Shown here: in pieces, positions 17,958 through 24,722 of the stretch
Layout of the letters: the number at the start of each line of letters is the position of its first letter
Position numbering within the stretch: position 1 is the stretch's first letter
Source of the DNA: Thermogemmatispora sp042408965
GTDB lineage: Bacteria > Chloroflexota > Ktedonobacteria > Ktedonobacterales > Ktedonobacteraceae
DNA length: 64,000 nucleotides
Direction: 5' to 3'
Assembly: GCA_042408965.1 (NCBI GenBank)
Contig: JBHOQN010000034.1
Span: 1-64,000, forward strand
Notes under the pieces: model-generated
What the model saw: the letters and a program-made list of their open reading frames with translations, nothing else
What the model was told of the DNA's origin: nothing
Database searches by the model: none
Translations under genes and position numbers: made by a program

Positions 17958-18443
17958 ATGAGACAGGAATTGCTGGCCTGGTTCGCCCGCGAGGGACTCC
18001 TGCTGCAGAGCGTCACCACAGCGGCAGAGGATCCCGAGCATGACGAGATCAAAGTGACGCTACGCGCACCGATCGTGGCCCTCGGTCACGGCTACGACGA
18101 CTTTCGCGAATGCCCCGATCCGGTGCTCTTCGGCTACCCGGAGGCAGCCCTGGAATTGATGACCCTGGAGGACTTCCACTGGTTCGTGCTGCGCTGGTTC
18201 GAGCAGGCCGTGGCGGCCGGACGGGCGCGCTGCTTCGTCTGCAGCCGCGTCCTGGAGCAGGAGGGCGGGCGACCCTGGGACGCTGTGTTCGTCTCGTCCG
18301 AGTGGCATTGCTGGCTCGTCGTGCACTTCGATTGCAAGAAGTATCTGCAGCGCGATCTGAAGGGCCGCAATCCCTTCGAGGTCCATCTGCGCGAGCCAGA
18401 GTTCTTCAATCTGCGCCTGAAGGGTGAGGAAAGCGATGGATAA
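17958..18443 (+). CDS. Conserved unknown protein with putative metal-binding cysteines
   Basis: 161 residues, not assigned to a family. It contains CFVCSR near residue 92 and a WHCWLVVHFDCKKYL segment near 115-129. The four cysteines, with His, could form a zinc site. The rest is polar and globular, with no signal peptide or membrane helix. It lies between mazG (18 bp upstream) and polX (8-bp overlap), so the three are probably co-transcribed and translated together. That suggests a nucleotide or DNA maintenance context, but no function is inferred from it. Confidence 0.7.
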   Translation: MRQELLAWFAREGLLLQSVTTAAEDPEHDEIKVTLRAPIVALGHGYDDFRECPDPVLFGYPEAALELMTLEDFHWFVLRWFEQAVAAGRARCFVCSRVLEQEGGRPWDAVFVSSEWHCWLVVHFDCKKYLQRDLKGRNPFEVHLREPEFFNLRLKGEESDG

Positions 18444-20190
18444 GCACCAGGTGGCAGCGACACTGAGCGAGGTCGCCACCTTGCTCAGCCTGAAGAAAGA
18501 CGCCAGTCCGTTCGAGGTGCGCGCCTACGAAAACGCCGCGCGAACGCTGAGTACGCTCGACGAGGATCTCGAGCAGCTCGTCAGAGAGGGCCGCCTCAAG
18601 GGGATCGCCGGCCTGGGGCCGACCATCACGCGCCGTATCGAGGAGCTGGTGACCACCGGGCAGATGGCATTTCTGGAGGAGCTGCGCGCGGCCACGCCGC
18701 CCATTAAGCTGGAACTGCTGCGCATTCAGGGTCTGGGACCCAAACGCATCAATGCCATCGTCGACCAGTTGCAGATCACTAGCCTCGCGGAGCTGGAGCA
18801 GGCCTGCAAGGATGACCGCATCGCCCACCTGCCCGGCTTCGGCAAAAAGACCCAGGACAACATTCTGCAGGGCCTGGCCTTTCTGGCCGAGCACGGCAAC
18901 CGCTACCTCTATCCGCTGGCCGAGCAGGAGGGCCAGCGGATGTGTGAGGCGCTCGCCTCGCTGGAGGAGACCGTGCGCGTGCAGGTGGCGGGCAGCCTGC
19001 GCCGGCGCCGGGAGACCGTGAAGGACATCGACATCGTAGCCAGCGTGGCCGACGGAGCTGGCCCCGAGGTGCGCCAGCGCGTCATGAACCACTTCACCAG
19101 CCAGCCCGGCATCCGCCAGATCATCAGCAAGGGCGAGACGCGCTCCAGCATCGTTCTGCAGAACGGCATGCAGATGGACCTGCGTCTGGTGACCGAGCGT
19201 CAGTTCCCCTACGCGCTGCACCACTTCACAGGCGCCAGAGAGCACCACATTCCCCTGCGCCGGCGCGCTCTCAACCTGAACATGACCATCAATGAATACG
19301 GCCTCTTCAAGGGGAAGGAGCCAGACCTGGAGCTGATTCCCTGCCAGAACGAGGCCGAGATCTACGCCGCCCTGGGGCTGGCCTACATTGAGCCAGAGCT
19401 GCGCGAGGATATGGGCGAGATCGAGGCGGCGGAGCATGGGACCCTGCCCACCCTGATCGAGGAGCGCGACCTGTGCGGCGTGCTGCACGTCCATACCACC
19501 TGGAGCGATGGCAAAAACACGCTGCGTGAGATGGCCGAGGCCTGCATCGCGCGCGGTCTGCGCTACCTGGGGATCACGGACCATAGCCAGAGCGTGGCCT
19601 ACGCCAACGGCCTGAGCGTGGCGCACCTGCAGCGCCAGTGGGAGGAGATCGCACGCCTCAATGAGGAATACGCCGGCCGCCTGCTGATCCTCAGGGGAAG
19701 CGAGTGTGACATCCTTAAGGATGGCTCGCTCGACTACCCCGACGAGGTGCTGGCGCAGCTCGACTTCGTGGTCGCCTCCATCCACAGCCACTTCAACCTC
19801 TCGGCGCGTGAGCAGACCGAGCGCATGCTGCGCGCTATCGCCAATCCCTACGTGACCATCATCGGCCATCCAACCGGCCGTCTGCTGCTTGAACGCGCGG
19901 GCTATACTCTGGATATAGAGGCCGTCATTGAGGCCGCGGCAGAGCACGGCGTCTGCATCGAGATCAACGCCAGCCCCCACCGGCTGGATCTCGACTGGCG
20001 CTACGTGCGCCGCGCCCGCGACAGGGGGATTCTGATCCCCATCGATCCCGATGCCCACTCCGTGGCCGGCCTCGACGATATGCACTATGGCGTGGGCATC
20101 GCTCGTAAAGGCTGGCTCAGCGCCGCCGACGTGCTCAACACACGTTCGCCGGAGGAGCTGCTGGCCTTTTTGAAACGCAGAACATCCTGA
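18436..20190 (+). CDS. polX: DNA polymerase X family protein with C-terminal PHP domain
   Basis: 584 residues. An N-terminal helix-hairpin-helix region (GIAGLGPTITRRI, IQGLGPKRINAI, LPGFGKKTQDNI) binds DNA. The polymerase beta-like nucleotidyltransferase core follows (GSLRRRRETVKDIDIV, residues about 185-200). From about 350 there is a PHP domain (LHVHTTWSDGKNTLREMA, GITDHS, IHSHF, IGHPTGR, DPDAHS) expected to be a metal-dependent 3'-5' exonuclease. The enzyme fills gaps in base-excision repair. ATG 18436 is chosen over GTG 18424, because GAGGAA lies five to six bases upstream and it overlaps the preceding stop (ATGGATAA). Confidence 0.94.
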   Translation: MDKHQVAATLSEVATLLSLKKDASPFEVRAYENAARTLSTLDEDLEQLVREGRLKGIAGLGPTITRRIEELVTTGQMAFLEELRAATPPIKLELLRIQGLGPKRINAIVDQLQITSLAELEQACKDDRIAHLPGFGKKTQDNILQGLAFLAEHGNRYLYPLAEQEGQRMCEALASLEETVRVQVAGSLRRRRETVKDIDIVASVADGAGPEVRQRVMNHFTSQPGIRQIISKGETRSSIVLQNGMQMDLRLVTERQFPYALHHFTGAREHHIPLRRRALNLNMTINEYGLFKGKEPDLELIPCQNEAEIYAALGLAYIEPELREDMGEIEAAEHGTLPTLIEERDLCGVLHVHTTWSDGKNTLREMAEACIARGLRYLGITDHSQSVAYANGLSVAHLQRQWEEIARLNEEYAGRLLILRGSECDILKDGSLDYPDEVLAQLDFVVASIHSHFNLSAREQTERMLRAIANPYVTIIGHPTGRLLLERAGYTLDIEAVIEAAAEHGVCIEINASPHRLDLDWRYVRRARDRGILIPIDPDAHSVAGLDDMHYGVGIARKGWLSAADVLNTRSPEELLAFLKRRTS

Positions 20191-20231
20191 TTGGAGGGCA
20201 GCACATACCAGCAGGATGTTCTCAGGTATGT
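20179..20231 (+). promoter_or_regulatory. Predicted H-type pseudoknot ending at the L25 ribosome binding site
   Basis: Stem 1: 11 bp, AGAACATCCTG (20179-20189) with CAGGATGTTCT (20212-20222). Stem 2: 7 bp, ACATACC (20203-20209) in the loop of stem 1 with GGTATGT (20225-20231) beyond it. The order a-b-a'-b' defines a pseudoknot, or two mutually exclusive hairpins. The polX stop codon lies at the base of stem 1, and the L25 Shine-Dalgarno sequence AAAGGAGGAGG starts at 20232. Confidence 0.55.
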
Positions 20232-20251
20232 AAAGGAGGAGGTACTCTGAC

Positions 20252-20908
20252 ATGGCAGAACTGGCAGAACTGGAGATTCAGCGCCGCCAGGTGCTGGGCA
20301 AGGCCACCCGGCGCTTACGCCGCCAGGGCATGATCCCCGGCAATATCTTCGGCCACAAGGAAGCTCCCCTGGCCATACAGATTGACGCCACCACCTTCGA
20401 GCGCTTTCGCCGTCACCATAGAGCCGGGAGCCTGGTCGCCCTGCGCATTCCCGGCGAGTCCTTCAGCGAAACCGCCCTCATCCACGGCATTCAGCGCGAT
20501 CCCCGCAGCGGCAAGATCGTACACCTGGATTTCTATCGCGTCAGCCAGGAAGAAGAGGTCGAGGTGAAAGTGCCGCTGCACATCGTCGGCGAGTCGCCGG
20601 CCGTCAAGACCTCGGGGGGCACGCTGCTGCGTCTGGTTGATGCGCTCGAAGTGGCCTGTCGCGCCTCGGACATTCCAGAGGCCATCGAGGTCGACGCCGC
20701 GCTCCTGAGCGACGTCGACCAGATCCTGCACGCCGGCGAGGTGCCGCTGCCGCCAAACGTTCGCCTGCTGAGCGATCCGCACGAGCCGATCATTAAGATC
20801 GAGGCGCCGATGGCTGAGGCGGAGGAGGCCGAAGCGGCAACCCCGGCCACGGCTGCCACGCCGTCAGCGGCGCCGCAGCAGCCCGCTGAAAGCAGCGCCG
20901 AGGAGTGA
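20252..20908 (+). CDS. rplY: 50S ribosomal protein L25 / general stress protein Ctc
   Basis: 218 residues of the TL5/Ctc long form. The N-terminal L25 beta-barrel that binds 5S rRNA begins LEIQRRQVLGKATRRLRRQG, followed by IPGNIFGHKEAP. The C-terminal domain (VEVKVPLHIVGESPAVK) is typical of Ctc, and an Ala/Glu-rich tail ends the protein. Long-form L25 is common in bacteria outside Enterobacteria and is stress-induced in Bacillus. The start has a very strong AAAGGAGGAGG. The upstream pseudoknot suggests regulated translation. Confidence 0.93.
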   Translation: MAELAELEIQRRQVLGKATRRLRRQGMIPGNIFGHKEAPLAIQIDATTFERFRRHHRAGSLVALRIPGESFSETALIHGIQRDPRSGKIVHLDFYRVSQEEEVEVKVPLHIVGESPAVKTSGGTLLRLVDALEVACRASDIPEAIEVDAALLSDVDQILHAGEVPLPPNVRLLSDPHEPIIKIEAPMAEAEEAEAATPATAATPSAAPQQPAESSAEE

Positions 20909-21037
20909 GTGCGCCTCTGACGCGGTGAGCGGGCGGGCAGGCGGAGACGGCGGTCTCGCCCCGCCCGGCAGCAGCCAGAGAGCGCGCCCAGGGGAGACAG
21001 GAGAGACGGACTACGCGAGGTGAGCGAGGCAAGACTG

Positions 21038-22234
21038 ATGCGCATTATGATCGTGACCGACCAGTATCCACCGATGGTGGGGGGCGTCCCCGTGGTTACA
21101 CACAACCTGGCTGTCGGCCTGGCGGCACGCGGCCACCAGGTCTGGGTCGTCGCACCCAGCCAGGGCTCGCGCGACGTGCACCGCATCGAGGAGGGCGTGC
21201 ACGTCTCTCGCTTCACCTCCTTCGAGTGGCCCACCTACCGCGACCTGCGCATCCCCTTTCTCCCGTTTCTCCCCGTGGGACGCCTGCTCAAACAGGCCAA
21301 CCCCGAGGTCATTCACATCCACTCGCCGGTTGTGCTCGGCAACATCGCGCAGCTCCTCGCCGGCGGCCTGCGCAAGCCAGTCATCGCCACCAATCACTAC
21401 CTGCCCATCAACATCAGCCGCACCCTGGCGAGCGATCAACTGATCGGCAAGCACTTCGACAACCTCAGCTACGGCTATCTCATCCACTTCTGTAACCGTT
21501 GCGAATATGTCACCACGCCCACGAAGACCGCGCTGAAGCTGCTCTACGAGCACGGCCTGCGTACTCCGGCGGGGGTCATCTCTAACGGCATCGACCTCAA
21601 GAAGTTCAGGCCTGGTCCGCCTGACGAGGAGGTGCGGCAGCGCTATCATCTGCCGGCCGACCGTCCGCTGCTGCTGCACGTCAACCGCCTGAGCGAGGAG
21701 AAGCGCGTCAACGTGCTGCTGGACGCGATCGCCAGGCTGGAGAGCGAGGCCTTTCTGGTGCTGGCGGGAAGCGGGCCAGCCGAGGCCGAACTGCGTGACC
21801 AGGCCGCGCGCCTGCGGATTGAGGAGCGGGTGGCCTTCCTGGGCTTTGTGGCCGAGAGCGACCTGCTGGCGATCCGCCGTATGGCGGATCTTTTCGTGAT
21901 CCCTTCGGAGGCCGACCTGCAGAGCCTGGCCACCATGGAGGCGATGGCCTGCGGCCTGCCAGTGATCGCGGCCAATGCCTACGCCCTGCCGGAGCTGGTA
22001 CATCACGGAGAGAACGGCCTGCTCTTCGAGCCGGGGCAGAGCACGGAGCTGGCCCGCGCCATCGACAGCTTGCTGGCAGAGCCGGAGCGGCGCAAGCGCA
22101 TGGGGCAGAAAAGCCTGGAGATTATCGCACAGCACGACCACGAGCGCGTCCTCGACCAATGGGAGGCGCTCTACCAGCGTCTGGCCACCGAGTTTGCCAC
22201 GGCCAGGGAGCTGCGGCGGCGCACACAGCGCTGA
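21038..22234 (+). CDS. GT4-family glycosyltransferase
   Basis: 398 residues from ATG 21038 (MRIMIVTDQYPPMVGGVPVV); GAGG lies eight bases upstream, and a GTG six codons earlier is less likely. It has the two-domain GT-B layout: a glycosyltransferase_4 N-terminal domain and a glycosyl_transf_1 C-terminal domain with the conserved EADLQSLATMEAMACGLPVI segment that binds the nucleotide sugar. The sequence resembles 1,2-diacylglycerol or phosphatidylinositol glycosyltransferases of the PimB/ MgdA kind, but the acceptor cannot be assigned. It could draw on UDP-sugars from galU and ugd in this window. Confidence 0.85.
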   Translation: MRIMIVTDQYPPMVGGVPVVTHNLAVGLAARGHQVWVVAPSQGSRDVHRIEEGVHVSRFTSFEWPTYRDLRIPFLPFLPVGRLLKQANPEVIHIHSPVVLGNIAQLLAGGLRKPVIATNHYLPINISRTLASDQLIGKHFDNLSYGYLIHFCNRCEYVTTPTKTALKLLYEHGLRTPAGVISNGIDLKKFRPGPPDEEVRQRYHLPADRPLLLHVNRLSEEKRVNVLLDAIARLESEAFLVLAGSGPAEAELRDQAARLRIEERVAFLGFVAESDLLAIRRMADLFVIPSEADLQSLATMEAMACGLPVIAANAYALPELVHHGENGLLFEPGQSTELARAIDSLLAEPERRKRMGQKSLEIIAQHDHERVLDQWEALYQRLATEFATARELRRRTQR

Positions 22235-22333
22235 CAGCTCCCTGCCTGCTTCACCCACCACCGCGCCAGTAGCAGAACGGGGCTGGCCTCCGCGGCGACA
22301 CGCGCGAGATCGCGCCCCATGCTGTTCAGCACG

Positions 22334-22552
22334 CTATCTGCGGGGATTGATCCAGGGGCGACGCAACAGCCGGGCGAGGCGGCGTTCGATATCCCAGCGC
22401 ATCTGGGTGGCGTGGTAGCGCAACCAGCCCAGCACCATCTCCCGACAGGACGCCTGCGGTAGCGGCGGCTCGCGACGGCGCTCATCTACCCTCACAGGAA
22501 CTGGAGCCAGAAGAAAGAGGCGCGGGCGCTTTGCTGACGGTCGCTCATGCAT
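22334..22552 (-). CDS. Possible small basic protein, unknown
   Basis: A 72-residue frame beginning MHERPSAKRPRLFLLAPVPV and ending in a basic amphipathic helix (MVLGWLRYHATQMRWDIERR). Support comes from context: AAGGAG lies about 11 bases upstream, and a promoter (TGGACA-18-TATACT) is placed about 70 bp ahead on the same strand. No family was recognised. Composition is Arg-rich, as expected for this GC content, so a chance frame cannot be excluded. It is convergent with the glycosyltransferase gene. Confidence 0.45.
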   Translation of the reverse strand: MHERPSAKRPRLFLLAPVPVRVDERRREPPLPQASCREMVLGWLRYHATQMRWDIERRLARLLRRPWINPRR

Positions 22553-22628
22553 GTAGCATAGTGCTCCTTGTGCTCTCCCACCTGCGAGTAGCGACTGCTT
22601 GAATCTCACAGCAGAGACTCTGAGGAAG

Positions 22629-22658
22629 AGTATAGTCTCACAACGGGTCATTTGTCCA
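22629..22658 (-). promoter_or_regulatory. Minus-strand promoter for the small basic protein
   Basis: Read on the minus strand: TGGACA (22658-22653), 18 bp, TATACT (22634-22629). Only one mismatch to consensus in each hexamer. Confidence 0.55.
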
Positions 22659-22724
22659 GGGCCGCGGCAGGATGCTCCCCTGTTCTGCCTGGTCCTCCTG
22701 AGATGACCAGGGTCGCCCGTTTTG

Positions 22725-22753
22725 TTGACAAGAGTGGAGGTTTTCAGTATACT
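22725..22753 (+). promoter_or_regulatory. Consensus promoter of the KGG stress protein
   Basis: Perfect TTGACA (22725-22730), 17 bp, TATACT (22748-22753). The start would be near 22760, giving a leader of about 72 nt. That leader holds two hairpins: ACAGGC/GCCTGT (22761-22777) and a GGCC-GGGTGG stem (22790-22813) just before the ribosome binding site. Confidence 0.75.
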
Positions 22754-22831
22754 CTTCGCCACAGGCGGCAAGCCTGTCTATTTTATTTTGGCCTGGGTGG
22801 GTCCCACCCGGCCGGGAAAAAGGGAATGGTA

Positions 22832-23176
22832 ATGGCAACCAGAGAAGAGGAGAAGCCGGCGCCTATGTCCACGGTAGAGGCCGGCCGTAAGGGGGGGAGT
22901 GTCGTCCGCGATAAATACGGAGGAGAGTACTATCGGCAGATCGGCAAGAAAGGGGGTACCGCCCTCAAAGAGAAGCGAGGCAGCGAGTACTACCGGCAGA
23001 TCGCCCAGAAAGGTGGCCAGGCCAACGTCAGCAAGTACGGCCCGGCACACTTTTCTGAGATGGGGAAAAAGGGTGGCAACGCAACCAAGGCGCGACAGGA
23101 CCCCGACTTTTACAGCCGGATCGGGAAGCTAGGAGGAGCGGCCAGGCGTCGGAAAAAAGCTGAAAAAGAGGAATAA
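22832..23176 (+). CDS. KGG-repeat (con-10-like) stress-induced protein
   Basis: 114 residues made almost wholly of five KGG motifs: GRKGGS, GKKGGT, AQKGGQ, GKKGGN and GKLGGA. Three intervening units have the form Y-[YF]-x-[QE]-[IM]. This is the stress-induced KGG/con-10 family, small hydrophilic proteins tied to desiccation, heat or sporulation stress; the biochemical activity is unknown. ATG 22832 has AGGG seven bases upstream. Longer frames are excluded because the consensus promoter lies inside them. It is a monocistronic unit with its own promoter and a strong terminator. Confidence 0.9.
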   Translation: MATREEEKPAPMSTVEAGRKGGSVVRDKYGGEYYRQIGKKGGTALKEKRGSEYYRQIAQKGGQANVSKYGPAHFSEMGKKGGNATKARQDPDFYSRIGKLGGAARRRKKAEKEE

Positions 23177-23223
23177 TTCTATCTCATTATGGACCTTGCT
23201 GCTCTTCTGGCACAACAGCAGCA

Positions 23224-23268
23224 GACCGGGGCGGCGGGCCTCAGCAACCCGTCGCTCCGGTCTTTTTT
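23224..23268 (+). terminator. Rho-independent terminator of the KGG gene
   Basis: A 15-bp stem (23224-23238 with 23248-23262, two G-U pairs, GACCGG...CCGGTC at its base), a 9-nt loop, then TTTTTT (23263-23268). It is the clearest intrinsic terminator in the window. Confidence 0.92.
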
Positions 23269-23295
23269 GCGGCGCCTGGCCTGCTAGAGAGGCCA

Positions 23296-24165
23296 TTAAT
23301 CATCGCCCAGAGCGCGTCGCAGGTAGGCGCGCAGGTCCGGGGCCAGGTCGGGACGTTTGAGAGCAAAGGCGATGGTGGTGGTCAACAGGCCCAGGCGCGT
23401 ACCGGTATCGTAGAAGCTGCCGGTGAAGCGCAGGCCATAGCAGCGTCCGGCGCGCGCCTGCATGGCGATCGCATCGGTCACCTGGATCTCGCCCCCGGCG
23501 CCCGGCTGTGTCTGTTCCAGCAGGGGGAAGATATCGGGGGTGAGCAGGTAGCGGCCCAGGACCCCCAGGTTCGAGGGGGCCTCTGCCAGTGCGGGTTTCT
23601 CAACCAGATGCGTGATTTTAAGCGTATCCTGCCCCAGCTCCTCAACGGCGGCGATGCCATAGGAAGGAATGACCTCCGGCGGCACAGGCGTCAGCGCAAT
23701 CACTGAGCCACCGTAGCGTTCATAGATCTCCATCAGACGTGGCAGACAGGGGGTCTCATCTGCAACCAGGATGTCGCCAAGCATCACCACAAACGGCTCC
23801 TCTCCCACCAGGGCCTTCGCGCAGAGAATCGCATGCCCCAGACCGAGTGGTTCGGGCTGACGCACAGCGCTATAGCTCGCCATCCGCTCCACCCGCCGCA
23901 GCTCCTCCAGCTCGGCCAGCTTCCCGCGACGTTCCAGAGCCTGCTCCAGCTCAGGGAAGACATCAAAGTGGTCTTCGATGCTGCGCTTGCTGCGGCTGGT
24001 CACCAGGATGATCTCCTCAATGCCCGCAGTGACAGCCTCCTCGACGATGTACTGCAGCGTCGGCTTGTCGACCAGCGGCAGCATCTCTTTTGGAATGACC
24101 TTGGTAGCTGGCAGGATGCGTGTGCCCAGTCCCGCCACCGGTAATACGGCTTTGCGAATACGCAT
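23296..24165 (-). CDS. galU: UTP-glucose-1-phosphate uridylyltransferase
   Basis: A 289-residue enzyme making UDP-glucose from UTP and glucose-1-phosphate. The nucleotide-binding loop GLGTRILPATKVIPKEMLPL lies at the N-terminus, VMLGDILV is the metal-binding region, and EKPALAEAPS and GEIQVTDAI are conserved substrate-site segments. Length matches the family (290-300). The start is moved to ATG 24165, which follows AAGGAGG by four bases; the frame extends upstream without support. The product feeds Ugd and glycosyltransferases. Confidence 0.95.
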   Translation of the reverse strand: MRIRKAVLPVAGLGTRILPATKVIPKEMLPLVDKPTLQYIVEEAVTAGIEEIILVTSRSKRSIEDHFDVFPELEQALERRGKLAELEELRRVERMASYSAVRQPEPLGLGHAILCAKALVGEEPFVVMLGDILVADETPCLPRLMEIYERYGGSVIALTPVPPEVIPSYGIAAVEELGQDTLKITHLVEKPALAEAPSNLGVLGRYLLTPDIFPLLEQTQPGAGGEIQVTDAIAMQARAGRCYGLRFTGSFYDTGTRLGLLTTTIAFALKRPDLAPDLRAYLRRALGDD

Positions 24166-24218
24166 TGACCCTCCTTGATCTCTTACAGGGAAGCATGTTG
24201 ACATCTATCACCAGCCCT

Positions 24219-24248
24219 ATTGTAACGATCCAACCACTCAACGGTCAA
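24219..24248 (-). promoter_or_regulatory. galU promoter
   Basis: On the minus strand: TTGACC (24248-24243), 18 bp, TACAAT (24224-24219). The leader is about 45 nt. Confidence 0.65.
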
Positions 24249-24722
24249 TCTGAGTGCTGCTCTCAAGCAGCAGGTCCCGCCGGGAGAAGTAGACCAGCGA
24301 AAAATCCGCTGCCCCAGCGTTTATCCTGAGCGAGTCCCGAACCAGCGAGGACGAGAGACAGTACCTGGTGAGTCTCTCGTGTACAGGCATCCACCCTCTC
24401 AAGGATACTGGAAACAGCCTGTTCAGTGGAGCAGGTCGATTATCTCTGGCACAGCATTACAAATATAGAGAGTATCAGGTACACTAGAAGACGTAGAAAA
24501 ACCTTTCATGTCTATGGAAGTGCGTCTACGGCGAGTCTCATGAGGCTTCCTTTTGTCCTCGTAGTGTGGTCATCCGTTTCACAGCCATTCAGGGAGAAGA
24601 AGTATGCAGGCAACCGTTTCTGGTATCCAATGGGGGAACACCCCCCTGGTCCTGGATCACCAGGCTTTTGAAGAAGGCTACGCTCATTAACAGAACACTT
24701 TGTAGGAGAGTGTAGATAGATC
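24249..24722. other. 474-bp intergenic region upstream of the first Ser/Thr kinase
   Basis: No gene supported; AT content is higher than in the surroundings. It holds a perfect 9-bp inverted repeat, ACGAGAGAC (24351-24359) and GTCTCTCGT (24372-24380), and a small hairpin GGGGG-AACA-CCCCC near 24632-24645. These are possible operator or attenuator elements. No convincing promoter for the kinase was found. Confidence 0.45.

Noticed and set aside
18406..20253. 615-codon minus-strand frame over polX
   Set aside because: Shadow of a well-supported gene; no ribosome binding site or domain.
20925..20985. GC-rich inverted repeats after the L25 gene as a terminator
   Set aside because: The pairing has mismatches near its centre and there is no U tract, so it is not listed as a terminator.
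22652..22831. Longer N-terminus for the KGG protein
   Set aside because: The perfect promoter TTGACA-17-TATACT lies within it, so the transcript starts after that ATG.
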